Assembly (NCBI RefSeq): GCF_017104965.1
Contig: NZ_JAAGPR010000027.1
Location: forward strand, 51,900-115,899
Reading direction: 5' to 3'
Source of the DNA: Paraburkholderia sp. Ac-20340
GTDB lineage: Bacteria; Pseudomonadota; Gammaproteobacteria; Burkholderiales; Burkholderiaceae
DNA length: 64,000 nt
Shown: positions 1 to 8,172 of the stretch, piece after piece
Numbering within the stretch: position 1 is the stretch's first letter
Layout of the letters: the number at the start of each line of letters is the position of its first letter
Position numbers and translations under genes: made by a program
The notes under the pieces: generated by a model
What the model saw: only the letters and a program-made list of their open reading frames with translations
Database searches by the model: none
Told to the model about the DNA's origin: nothing

Positions 1-1
1 G

Positions 2-475
2 GGCAAGGCCGCGATGATGCTGATGGGCACCTTCATCACCGGCGGTTTCAGCCCCACGGTGAAGCAGCAGATGGGCTATTTCCAGTTCCCGATCATCGAG
101 CCGAATGTGCCGACGGCCGAAGACGGTCCGGTGGAATCGCTGCATATTCCGTCGAAGGCGAAGAACAAGGCCGACGCCCATGCCTTCCTCGCTTTCGCGG
201 AAACGCCTGATGTGGGCGCGCAGCTTGCCAAGGGACTCGGTTCGCTTTCCGCCAATAGCAAATCGCCGGAACCGGAAGACGCGATTTCGAAAATCGGCTT
301 CCAGATTCTCGCGAATACGAAGGGTGGGATTGCGCAGTTCTACGACCGCGACATGACCAAGGAAATGGCCGATGAAGGCATGAAGGGCATGCAGCAGTTC
401 ATCGCCGATCCGACCAAGATCGACTCGATTCTCGCGCAGCTCGAAGAGACGCGTAAGCGCATCTACAAGAAGTAA
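2..475 (+). CDS. Sugar ABC transporter substrate-binding protein, C-terminal part
   Basis: This is the last 157 residues of a periplasmic solute-binding protein; the start lies outside the window. The segment has the layout of the second lobe of family 1 sugar-binding proteins: a stretch around IPSKAKNKADAHAFLAFAE that resembles the usual 'nskn kdaA ~ fl~fl' helix, followed by a C-terminal helix with many charged residues ending in KK. It is followed 58 bases later by two binding-protein-dependent permease genes, which is the normal order of a carbohydrate (CUT1) importer operon. The ligand cannot be told from this fragment. No ATPase gene is present downstream before the terminator at 2463, so the ATPase must lie upstream or elsewhere. 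Confidence 0.8.
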   Translation, partial: GKAAMMLMGTFITGGFSPTVKQQMGYFQFPIIEPNVPTAEDGPVESLHIPSKAKNKADAHAFLAFAETPDVGAQLAKGLGSLSANSKSPEPEDAISKIGFQILANTKGGIAQFYDRDMTKEMADEGMKGMQQFIADPTKIDSILAQLEETRKRIYKK

Positions 476-533
476 TCCTGCGTGCGGCGCGATGTTTCGG
501 GCATCGCGCCGCGGATCGCTCTGGAGGTAAGCA

Positions 534-1559
534 GTGACGCCCTCAACGACTCATCCCTCGACCGATCGCAGCGCGGCGCTCGCGGCTCAGGCCGTGGCGC
601 ATCGTGCGGATAACGCATCGGGCAACGGCGCGAACCCCGCCAACGATGGCCGCGCCAGCACGCCACGCACCACGCAACCGCACGGCAAACCGCGCCGGCG
701 CGTCACGCCCACGGCGCGCCGCCAGCGCCGCGCCGCCGCGCTCTTTCTCGCGCCCGCCTGCATCATGGTGGCGATCTACGTAGTCTGGCCGATTCTCTCG
801 ACCATTCGCCTCTCGTTCTATAACTGGGACGGCATGAGCGACGCGAGTTTTATCGGCTTCGCCAATTACGTCGAACTCTTTCACGCGGCCACGTTTTATA
901 CCGCGCTAAAAAATAACGTTATCTGGCTGCTGCTATTTCTGCTTGCGCCGCCGATGGGACTTGCCATCGCGCTGTATCTGAATCAGGCGGTGGCGGGCAT
1001 TCGCATCGTGAAGTCGCTGTTTTTCGCGCCTTTCGTGCTGTCGGGCGTGGTGGTCGGCCTGATCTATTCGTGGTTCTACGACCCGACTTTCGGCCTGCTT
1101 GCCTTGCTATTGGGTCACGGTATTCCGGTGCTGGGCGATCCGCATTACGCCACGCCCGGCATCATTTTCGCCGCGCTGTGGCCGCAGACAGCCTATTGCA
1201 TGATCCTTTATCTGACCGGCCTGACGACGCTCAACAGCGAGCAGATCGAAGCCGCGCGCATGGAAGGCGCAAAAGGCTGGACGCTGCTCTGGCATGTGAT
1301 CCTGCCGCAACTTCGGCCCGTGACGTTCATGGCCGTGGTGGTGACGATCATTGGCGCGCTGCGCAGTTTCGATCTGATTTCCGTGATGACCGGCGGCGGC
1401 CCATTCGAAAGCTCGACCGTGCTCGCCTATTACATGTACGACCAGGCGATCAAGTATTACCGGCTCGGTTATTCGGCGGCGATTGCGGTTGTGCTGTTCG
1501 CGATCATGCTGCTGTATATCGTCTATCACCTGCGTCGCCTGTTGCGCAACGAGCATTGA
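534..1559 (+). CDS. Sugar ABC transporter permease (MalF/UgpA type)
   Basis: A 341-residue inner-membrane permease of a carbohydrate ABC importer. The start is GTG at 534, with the Shine-Dalgarno sequence GGAGG ending 6 bases before it. About 70 Arg/Ala-rich residues precede the first membrane span (FLAPACIMVAIYVVWPILST), a longer cytoplasmic tail than usual. The cytoplasmic EAA loop that contacts the ATPase is visible as EQIEAARMEGAKGW followed by ILPQLRP at roughly residues 235-262. The family normally has six spans, and the hydrophobic segments fit that. The next permease begins 10 bases after the stop, so the two are cotranscribed and form the heterodimeric channel. The substrate is probably a sugar or polyol; which one is not evident. 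Confidence 0.9.
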   Translation: MTPSTTHPSTDRSAALAAQAVAHRADNASGNGANPANDGRASTPRTTQPHGKPRRRVTPTARRQRRAAALFLAPACIMVAIYVVWPILSTIRLSFYNWDGMSDASFIGFANYVELFHAATFYTALKNNVIWLLLFLLAPPMGLAIALYLNQAVAGIRIVKSLFFAPFVLSGVVVGLIYSWFYDPTFGLLALLLGHGIPVLGDPHYATPGIIFAALWPQTAYCMILYLTGLTTLNSEQIEAARMEGAKGWTLLWHVILPQLRPVTFMAVVVTIIGALRSFDLISVMTGGGPFESSTVLAYYMYDQAIKYYRLGYSAAIAVVLFAIMLLYIVYHLRRLLRNEH

Positions 1560-1569
1560 GGCCATCGAC

Positions 1570-2421
1570 ATGTTTCCGATTCCCATCGACAAATGGAAGC
1601 CCGCGCCGCGGCGTCTTTACAAGCTCTCGCTGCCGGTTGCGCTGCTGATCTGGCTGCTGCCGTTGATCGCCGTGCTGGTGACATCGATCCGCTCCACCGA
1701 CGAACTCAGCGAAGGCAATTACTGGGGCTGGCCGAAGCACTTCGCGCTGATCGAAAACTATCGCGAAGCGCTGACCACTTCGCCCATGCTCCACTATTTC
1801 TGGAACAGCGTGCTGATCACCGTGCCTTCGGTGGCGTGCGCGATTGCACTTGCGGCGATGGCGGGCTTCGCGCTGGCGATCTATCGCTTTCCGGGCAACT
1901 CGGCATTATTCGCGGCTTTCGTCGCGGGCAATTTCGTGCCGATCCAGGTGCTGATGATTCCCGTGCGCGATCTCACGCTCAAGCTCGGGCTGTATAACTC
2001 GGTGGGCGGTCTGATCCTGTTTCATCTGTCGTTTCAGACGGGTTTTTGCGCGCTGTTTCTGCGCAACTTCATCAAGCAGTTGCCGTTCGAACTGGTGGAG
2101 GCGGCGCGCATCGAAGGCGCGAACGAGTGGACGGTGTTCTTCCGCATCATCCTGCCGCTGATCCGCCCCGCGCTCGCGGCGCTGGCGATTCTGGTGTTCA
2201 CCTTCGTCTGGAACGATTACTTCTGGGCGCTGTGTCTCACGCAAGGCGATGACGCCGCGCCGATCACCGTGGGCGTGGCCGCGCTCAAGGGCCAATGGAC
2301 GACGGCGTGGAATCTGGTGTCGGCGGGATCGATCCTGGCCGCGCTGCCGTCAGTCGCGATGTTCTTCGCGATGCAGAAGCATTTTGTCGCCGGGCTGACG
2401 TTTGGGGCGACGAAGGGGTGA
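1570..2421 (+). CDS. Sugar ABC transporter permease (MalG/UgpE type)
   Basis: A 283-residue partner permease. I take ATG 1570 (MFPIPIDKWKP) as the start because longer readings run back into the upstream permease. The EAA loop is clear (ELVEAARIEGANEW, then IILPLIRPALA), as are the N-terminal span and the hydrophobic segments typical of the MalG family. It lies 10 bases after the first permease and is the last gene of the operon: a strong intrinsic terminator follows 42 bases after the stop. It pairs with the first permease and with an ATPase that is not in this window. Confidence 0.9.
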   Translation: MFPIPIDKWKPAPRRLYKLSLPVALLIWLLPLIAVLVTSIRSTDELSEGNYWGWPKHFALIENYREALTTSPMLHYFWNSVLITVPSVACAIALAAMAGFALAIYRFPGNSALFAAFVAGNFVPIQVLMIPVRDLTLKLGLYNSVGGLILFHLSFQTGFCALFLRNFIKQLPFELVEAARIEGANEWTVFFRIILPLIRPALAALAILVFTFVWNDYFWALCLTQGDDAAPITVGVAALKGQWTTAWNLVSAGSILAALPSVAMFFAMQKHFVAGLTFGATKG

Positions 2422-2462
2422 GGGTTCGGGATTCGGCCCGAGTTCGACCATCACCCTGATGT

Positions 2463-2500
2463 GAGCGATGCCCGTCCTGGCAGGCGGGCATCGCTCTTTT
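2463..2500 (+). terminator. Intrinsic terminator after sugar ABC operon
   Basis: A perfect 12-bp stem (GAGCGATGCCCG at 2463-2474 pairing with 2485-2496), a 10-base loop and an immediate T-rich tail (TTTTGTTTT). It closes the ABC operon, so the missing ATPase is not downstream. Confidence 0.9.
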
Positions 2501-2656
2501 GTTTTACCCCCGGTTTACCCGCAGCGATCATCTCTAAAGCTGTCAATCTGCATCATCCCCACCCCCACCCCACATAAAAACCCCCTCCCGCGATCTCAAA
2601 ACCGCGATTCCAGCCGCTGCGCCGTGTAAACTGCTGCCTTTTTTATCTCTTGTGGT

Positions 2657-3460
2657 ATGGTCCATCCCCCGCAGCGGACGGCCCTGACCGGTCCGGCCCT
2701 CGTTCGTTTGCTTGCGCGCCTCGGCGAGACCGACGTGCAGGCCTCGCAGCAGCCGCTCGCCGACCGGCTGAGCCAGTGGCTCGGCTGGACGGACGCGATC
2801 GCGCTCTCGACGGTGCTCAGCGCGCCTGCGCCCGCCGTGGGCCGCGTGACGCGCAGCGACGGCGAGGATGAAGCGCAGCGCTGCCTGAGCCTGCGCTCGG
2901 CGCTCTCGAAGGCCATCGTCACGGACGCCGTGCTGGCCCCGCCGCGCCCGAGCGCGCGTTACGCGCGTGGCCAGCAAGGCGCGCCGGTGCCGGAAGCGCC
3001 CGAATTGCCCGCCGACTTCGCCGTCTTCCGCCAGTGCTATCTCGCGCTCCAGCAGAAGATGGAAGCCGATATCGGCGATATGCGCACGCGCTTGCGCAAC
3101 CGGCTCGCGGGCCAGTCGCCGGAAATGGCGAAGCTCGCCGCGCTGGATGCGTTGATGGAACGCTCGCTTTCCGTGCGCGAGCGCAATCTGCTGAGCACGG
3201 TGCCTGGCCTGCTGGCCAGGCGTTTCGCGGCTCTGCGCAAGGCCACGCAGGCGGCCGAAGCCGAAGCTCAGGCTCAAACAACGCAAGCCGAAGCCCAGGC
3301 AGAGGCCCAACCCGAAGCCCCGCCCGCAGCAAACACGGAAAATACACCCGGCTCGTGGCTTGCCACGTTCCGCAAGGATATGCAGAGCCTGTTGCTCGCC
3401 GAACTGGATGTTCGGTTTCAACCGGTCGAAGGGCTGCTCGCCGCTCTTCGCACCCGCTAA
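2657..3460 (+). CDS. DUF3348 protein, first gene of the motor-like operon
   Basis: A 267-residue soluble protein that I recognise as DUF3348 family, of unknown function. It has no signal peptide or membrane span. The N-terminal half is helical (TGPALVRLLARLGETDV, then a Trp-containing segment LSQWLGWTDAIALS). Residues about 110-190 are rich in charged heptads compatible with coiled coil, and a low-complexity Ala/Glu/Gln stretch (about 195-225) precedes a C-terminal amphipathic helix. It is followed 10 bases later by the MotA-like gene and is the first of four same-strand genes (2657-8072), the others overlapping. I infer a cytoplasmic accessory or regulator of the membrane motor; no enzymatic motif is visible. 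Confidence 0.8.
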   Translation: MVHPPQRTALTGPALVRLLARLGETDVQASQQPLADRLSQWLGWTDAIALSTVLSAPAPAVGRVTRSDGEDEAQRCLSLRSALSKAIVTDAVLAPPRPSARYARGQQGAPVPEAPELPADFAVFRQCYLALQQKMEADIGDMRTRLRNRLAGQSPEMAKLAALDALMERSLSVRERNLLSTVPGLLARRFAALRKATQAAEAEAQAQTTQAEAQAEAQPEAPPAANTENTPGSWLATFRKDMQSLLLAELDVRFQPVEGLLAALRTR

Positions 3461-3470
3461 CGCAGACACT

Positions 3471-6400
3471 ATGTCCAGACTTCGCATCGATCTCGTGGTT
3501 TTCATCGCCGGCCTGCTCGCGGTTTGCTGGATCGGCGCCGCCTATGTCGGCTCCAGTCCGCTCGCGCTCGCCGTCACGGTCCTGATTGGCGCCTGCTATG
3601 TGGCCGGCGCGCTCGAACTGCGCCGCTACCGGCAGACGACCGGCAGCCTCGCGCAAGCCGTCGACGCCCTCACGAGCCAGCCCGCCTCGCTCAATGCCTG
3701 GCTCGACCGCCTGCACCCGAGCCTGCGCAGCGCCGTGCGCGCGCGCATCGAAGGCGAGCGCGCCGCGCTGCCCGGCCCGGCGCTCACGCCCTATCTGGTC
3801 GGCATGCTGGTGCTGCTCGGCATGCTCGGCACGCTGCTCGGCATGGTGACGACGCTGCGCGGCACCGGCATCGCGCTCGACGGCGCGACCGATCTCGACG
3901 GTATTCGCACGGCCCTGGCCGGTCCGATCCGCGGGCTCGGCTTCGCGTTCGGCACCTCGATCGCCGGTGTGGCCAGCTCGGCGATGCTCGGTCTGCTGTC
4001 GGCGCTGTGCCGCCGCGAGCGCATCGAAGCCGCCCAGCGCCTCGACGCCCAGATCACCACCACGCTGCGTCCGTTCTCGCACGCCCATCAACGCGAGGCC
4101 AGCTTCGCGCTGATGCAGCGTCAGGCCGAAGCGCTGCCGCTGCTGGCCGAACGTCTGCAGTCGATGATGACCGTCATCGAGCGCCAGAGCGCCACCATGG
4201 GCGAGCGTCAGATCGCCAGCCAGGAAGCCTTCCTCGGCAATGCCGAAGCCACCTACGCGCGCCTCGCCACCACGGTGGGCGATTCGCTGAAGGCCAGCGC
4301 CGCCGAAAGCGCGCGCGCGGCAGGCGCGGCTTTCGCGCCGGTCGTCGAAGCGACGATGGCGGGTCTCGCGCGCGAAAGCAGCACGCTGCACAACACGCTC
4401 ACGCAAGCCGTGGAGCGTCAGCTCGACGGCCTCACGGCGGGCTTCGAGGCCAATGCGACGCGCGTCGCGGGCATCTGGAACGAAGCGCTCGACGAACAGC
4501 GCCGCGCAGGCGAAGCGCTCGCCGACGATCTGCAAGGCGCGCTGGAGCGCTTCAGCGCGACCTTCGAAACGCGTTCGGCGCATCTGGTGCGCGATGTCGA
4601 TGCGCGTCTCGCGGCTTCGGCGGCGGGCGTTTCGCAGTCGTGGCAGGACGCGCTGGCGCGTCAGGAACAGGCGGGCGAAAAGCTCGCGGGCGACAACCAG
4701 CGGGCGCTGGCCGCCGCGGCCGCCACGTTCGAACAGCACGCCGCCGCGCTAGTGCGCGCGGTGGGTGAGGCGCAGGCCGATCTGCAGACGCAGCTTGCCG
4801 CGCGCGACGAAACGCGCCTTGCGACCTGGCGCGACTCGCTGGACGCGATGAGCACCTCGCTGCGCGACGAATGGCGCACGGCGGGCACGCAAGCGGCCGA
4901 ACAGCAACAGGCGATCTGCACGACGCTCGCGCAGACGGCCGAGTCGGTCGTCGCGCGCGCCGAAGCGCACGCGAACAGCACGCTCGCCGAAATCACCCGC
5001 GCCGCCGAAACCGCGAGCGCCGCGTGGCAGGACGCCAGCACGCAGGCCGCACAGCGTCAGCAAGCCGTGTGCGAAACGCTCGAAAGCACCGCGGGCAAGG
5101 TTGCCGCGCACGCCGAAGCGCATACGAACAGCACCATCGCCGAAATTACGCGTGTGGCCGAGGCCTCCTCGGCGGCATGGCAAGCGGCCAGCGCGCTCGC
5201 GGCAGAACGTCAGCAGACGATTTGCGATGCGCTTGCGCAAACGGCCACGGATATCTCGAAGCAGACCGAAGCGCACGCGAACGGCACCATCGCCGAAATC
5301 GCCCGCGCGGCGCAAGAGAACGCCAGCGCCTGGCAAGCCGCCAGCACGCACGCGGCGGAGCGTCAGCAAGCAATCTGCGACGCGCTCGCGCAGACGGCCA
5401 CGGATATCTCGAAGCAGACCGAAGCGCACGCGAACGGCACCATCGCCGAAATCGCCCGCGCGGCGCAAGAGAACGCCACCGCCTGGCAAGCGGCCAGCAC
5501 GCAGGCGGCGGAGCGTCAGCAAGCGATCTGCGATGCCCTGGCGCAAACGGCCACCGCAATTTCGATGCAAACCGAAGCGCACGCCAGCGGCACCATCGCC
5601 GAAATCGCGCGCGCCGCCGAAGCGAACGCCACCGCATGGCAAGCCGCGAGCACACACGCCGCAGAACGCCAGCAAGCGATCTGCGACGCACTCGCGCAAA
5701 CCGCCACGGATATCTCGAAGCAAACCGAAGCGCACGCCAGCGGCACCATCAGCGAAATCGCGCGCGCAGCGCAAGAAAACGCCGCCGCATGGCAAGCCGC
5801 CAGCACGCAAGCCGCAGAACGCCAGCAGGCGATCTGCGACGCGCTCGCGCAAACCGCCACGGATATCTCGGCGCAAACCGAAGCGCACGCGAACAGCACC
5901 ATCGCCGAAATCGCTCACGCCGCCGAAGCAAACGCGGCCTCGTGGCAAGCGGCCAGCACAGAAGCGGCCGAGCGCCAGCAAGCGATCTGCGACGCGCTCA
6001 CGCAAACCGCCAACGCGATCTCCGCGCAAACCGAAACGCATGCCGTCGGCACCATCGCCGAAATCGCCCGCGCCGCCGAAGCGAACGCAAGCGCCTGGCA
6101 AACCGCCAGCACGCACGCCGCCGAACGCCAGCAGGCCATCTGCGACGCGCTCACGCAAACCGCCAGCGCCATCTCCGCGCAGACCGAAGCACATGCCAAC
6201 GGCACCATCGCCGAAATCGCGCGCCTCGTCGAAGCCGCTTCGGAAGCGCCGCGCGTGGCCGCCGAAGTCGTCGCGGAACTGCGCCAGAAGCTCCACGAAA
6301 GCATGGTGCAGGACACCGCGATGCTCGAAGAGCGCGGCCGTCTGCTCGCCACCGTCACCACGCTGCTCGACGCCGTGAATCACGCGAGCACCGAACAGCG

Positions 6401-6773
6401 CGAGGCGATCGGCGCGCTCGTCGATACTTCGGCGGGTCTGCTCGAACGCGTCGGCACGCGTTTCGACCAGCAGGTCGAAGCCGGTGCGCAGACGCTCGAA
6501 GGCGCCGCGGCGCAGATCACCGGCAGCGCCGTCGAAGTGGCCAGCCTGGGCGATGCCTTCGGCGTGGCCGTGCAGCACTTCGGCGCGTCGAACGACAAGC
6601 TCATGACGCAGCTCGAACGCATCGAAGCCGCGCTCGACAAGTCGCTCTCCCGCAGCGACGACCAGCTCGCCTACTACGTCGCGCAGGCGCGCGAAGTGGT
6701 CGATCTGAGCCTGCTGTCGCAAAAGCAGATCATCGATAGCCTGCAACGTCTGGCCGGAAGCGAAGCCGCATGA
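3471..6773 (+). CDS. DUF802 protein: MotA/TolQ/ZorA-like membrane protein with giant repeat tail
   Basis: A 1100-residue inner-membrane protein. ATG 3471 (MSRLRIDLVVFIAGLL) is chosen because it lies just after the DUF3348 stop. Four hydrophobic segments are visible at about residues 8-26, 31-50, 105-129 and 150-178. Spans 3 and 4 carry the proton-channel family pattern: LLGMLGTLLGM resembles the TolQ/MotA/ZorA 'GLLGTVWGM' signature, and AFGTSIAGVASSAMLGLL resembles the fourth-span 'A~~TT~~GL' signature. The remaining ~900 residues are a predicted cytoplasmic helical tail. Residues 475-933 are nine tandem 51-residue units built on AAERQQAICDALAQTA. The next gene, encoding the OmpA-domain partner, overlaps it by ATGA. 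I infer the stator or channel subunit of a proton-driven motor. The family has no described function that I know of. Confidence 0.85.
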   Translation: MSRLRIDLVVFIAGLLAVCWIGAAYVGSSPLALAVTVLIGACYVAGALELRRYRQTTGSLAQAVDALTSQPASLNAWLDRLHPSLRSAVRARIEGERAALPGPALTPYLVGMLVLLGMLGTLLGMVTTLRGTGIALDGATDLDGIRTALAGPIRGLGFAFGTSIAGVASSAMLGLLSALCRRERIEAAQRLDAQITTTLRPFSHAHQREASFALMQRQAEALPLLAERLQSMMTVIERQSATMGERQIASQEAFLGNAEATYARLATTVGDSLKASAAESARAAGAAFAPVVEATMAGLARESSTLHNTLTQAVERQLDGLTAGFEANATRVAGIWNEALDEQRRAGEALADDLQGALERFSATFETRSAHLVRDVDARLAASAAGVSQSWQDALARQEQAGEKLAGDNQRALAAAAATFEQHAAALVRAVGEAQADLQTQLAARDETRLATWRDSLDAMSTSLRDEWRTAGTQAAEQQQAICTTLAQTAESVVARAEAHANSTLAEITRAAETASAAWQDASTQAAQRQQAVCETLESTAGKVAAHAEAHTNSTIAEITRVAEASSAAWQAASALAAERQQTICDALAQTATDISKQTEAHANGTIAEIARAAQENASAWQAASTHAAERQQAICDALAQTATDISKQTEAHANGTIAEIARAAQENATAWQAASTQAAERQQAICDALAQTATAISMQTEAHASGTIAEIARAAEANATAWQAASTHAAERQQAICDALAQTATDISKQTEAHASGTISEIARAAQENAAAWQAASTQAAERQQAICDALAQTATDISAQTEAHANSTIAEIAHAAEANAASWQAASTEAAERQQAICDALTQTANAISAQTETHAVGTIAEIARAAEANASAWQTASTHAAERQQAICDALTQTASAISAQTEAHANGTIAEIARLVEAASEAPRVAAEVVAELRQKLHESMVQDTAMLEERGRLLATVTTLLDAVNHASTEQREAIGALVDTSAGLLERVGTRFDQQVEAGAQTLEGAAAQITGSAVEVASLGDAFGVAVQHFGASNDKLMTQLERIEAALDKSLSRSDDQLAYYVAQAREVVDLSLLSQKQIIDSLQRLAGSEAA
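4893..6269 (+). repeat. Nine tandem 153-bp (51-residue) repeats in the DUF802 gene
   Basis: The repeats are in frame and exactly 153 bp each. Every unit opens with AAERQQAICDALAQT (or a close variant), has an EAHANGTIAEIA core, and ends in a Trp-containing AWQAAST block. Units 3 and 4 are almost identical at DNA level over more than 80 bases (around 5240-5320 and 5393-5473), which points to recent unit duplication. The first two units and the end of the last are the most diverged. The spacing is constant and no indels are seen. Confidence 0.95.
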
Positions 6774-7435
6774 ACGACGAGATCGACGGCGGCGTAGAGC
6801 CCACCGCACCGGTCTGGGCGGCATTCGGCGACCTGATGGCGGCGCTGCTGGGCGCGTTCGTGCTGATTCTGGTCGGCGTGATCGGCATGCAGATGGAGGC
6901 GTCCTCGCGCCTCGCGCATGAGGTCAAGGCGCGCCAGCTCGAAGCCAAACGGCGCCAGACGCTCGAACAGGCGCTTGCCGGGCCGCTTGCGGCCGGGCGC
7001 GTGACGCTCGTGAACGGGCGCATCGGCATTAGCGGCAGCGTGCTGTTCGCGCTCAACTCCGACCAGTTGCAGCCCGAGGGGCGCGACCTGCTCAAGAGCC
7101 TTGCGGGTCCGCTCACGGCGTATCTGCACGATCGCGACGAAATCCTCATGGTCAGCGGTTTCGCCGACGATCAGCAGGTTCACGCGGGCAATCGGCGTTT
7201 CGCCGATAACTGGGAACTGTCCGCCGAACGCGCGCTGACGGTGACGCGCGCATTTATCGATGCGGGTGTGCCGGCGGCTTCGGTGTTCGCGGCGGCGTTC
7301 GGTTCGGAACAGCCGGTCAGTTCGAACGCCGACGAAGCGGGCCGCGCGAAGAATCGCCGCGTGGAAATCGCGCCCGTGCCGCGTTCGTCGAGCATGAGCA
7401 GCGCGGCCGCCAAGGCGCCGAACGCCCATGAGTGA
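6770..7435 (+). CDS. OmpA-domain MotB/ZorB-like motor partner
   Basis: A 221-residue protein with a short cytoplasmic N-terminus, one membrane span (about residues 17-40) and a periplasmic OmpA-type peptidoglycan-binding domain (about 75-205). The segment WAAFGDLMAALLGAFVLIL lines up with the MotB stretch around the proton-carrying Asp32 ('YADFMTAMMAFF'), placing Asp21 at the ion-binding position. The OmpA part shows FALNSDQLQPEG, the GFADDQ motif, and SAERALTVTRAFIDAGV followed by NRRVEI, the expected peptidoglycan-contact and C-terminal signatures. The ATG overlaps the DUF802 stop (ATGA), and the stop overlaps the next start by 8 bases. Plain OmpA porin is ruled out by the absence of a beta-barrel and a cleavable signal. 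Confidence 0.9.
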   Translation: MNDEIDGGVEPTAPVWAAFGDLMAALLGAFVLILVGVIGMQMEASSRLAHEVKARQLEAKRRQTLEQALAGPLAAGRVTLVNGRIGISGSVLFALNSDQLQPEGRDLLKSLAGPLTAYLHDRDEILMVSGFADDQQVHAGNRRFADNWELSAERALTVTRAFIDAGVPAASVFAAAFGSEQPVSSNADEAGRAKNRRVEIAPVPRSSSMSSAAAKAPNAHE

Positions 7436-8072
7436 CGGCGCGCAAAACGTTGCGGACGCATCGACTGCGCTGAACGCGGCGACGTGCAGCGCGGCGCGTT
7501 CGACGCTCGACGCGTGGCGCGCACAAGGCGCGAACAGCATCGACCCCGTGCGCTTCGCCACGCTCGATGCGCTGGAGCGGCGCGCCCAGGCGCAAACGGG
7601 CGCGGCGCGCAAGGTGCTGGACGCGCGCATCGAAACCCTGCTGGCAAGCTACGCAAAGCAGATCGATGCCGATGCAACCATCGCCACGCATACGCAAGCA
7701 CAAGCCCAAACGCCCGCCAGCAACGCATTCGAAGCACTGATCGAAACGATGTCGCGCGACGAACGCGATGGCGCGCCCGCTACGCTGCTCGATTATTTCC
7801 GCGACGTCTGGCAAAAGGTCAGCGCCGATCAGCAGGTGCAACAATCGCAGGATCAGGTGCCGAAAAACGCAGGCCCGCTCAATTCGAGCGCCCTCGTGCA
7901 TCGCGCGCTCTTTCTCATGCGCGATCTGTCGCCCGGTTATCTGCGCCAGTTTCTGACTTACGCCGATAGCCTCGCCTGGCTCGAAGACCTGCACGCCAAC
8001 GCCGCGCCGCCAGCCGCTCCCGCGCCGCGCGCCAGCGCCGCAAAGAAGCCGCGCCGCACGCGCGCGCAATAG
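7428..8072 (+). CDS. DUF2894 protein, last gene of the motor-like operon
   Basis: A 214-residue soluble, helical protein recognised as DUF2894 family; function unknown. The N-terminal 75 residues are Ala-rich with regularly spaced charged residues (helical bundle or coiled coil). A linker rich in Gln/Thr/Ala lies near residues 85-100. The conserved-looking C-terminal block contains LLDYFRDVWQKVSADQQV and MRDLSPGYLRQFLTYADSLAWLEDL, and the tail is basic and Ala/Pro-rich (KKPRRTRAQ). No signal peptide or catalytic motif is visible. It begins inside the OmpA-partner gene (ATG 7428, 8-base overlap), so its translation is probably coupled to the motor subunits. I infer a cytoplasmic partner. Confidence 0.8.
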   Translation: MSDGAQNVADASTALNAATCSAARSTLDAWRAQGANSIDPVRFATLDALERRAQAQTGAARKVLDARIETLLASYAKQIDADATIATHTQAQAQTPASNAFEALIETMSRDERDGAPATLLDYFRDVWQKVSADQQVQQSQDQVPKNAGPLNSSALVHRALFLMRDLSPGYLRQFLTYADSLAWLEDLHANAAPPAAPAPRASAAKKPRRTRAQ

Positions 8073-8172
8073 CGCCACGCGCACACCTCCACGACGTCTA
8101 CCGCGCCTTCCGTGGCATGATCGCAGCGTCCTGCTGCATCTCTCCCGCCATGGTTTTATCGGAGCGCGCAAC

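Noticed and set aside
2919..4739. A 606-residue minus-strand frame across DUF3348/DUF802
   Set aside because: Arg/His/Gly-rich composition typical of antisense frames in high-GC DNA; the plus-strand genes have clear families.
4893..6269. Regular 153-bp periodicity considered as a CRISPR-like array
   Set aside because: Units are in frame, protein-coding and continuous, with no unique spacers between conserved repeats.
4749..6824. A 691-residue open frame on the minus strand opposite the DUF802 repeat gene
   Set aside because: It mirrors the repeat gene, is Arg/Gly-rich without any family motif and has no ribosome site. It arises from codon bias opposite a repetitive gene.
2657..8072. Direct assignment of the motor-like operon as a Zorya system
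   Set aside because: ZorC, ZorD or ZorE homologues are absent and the two flanking proteins are different families, so only architectural similarity is claimed.
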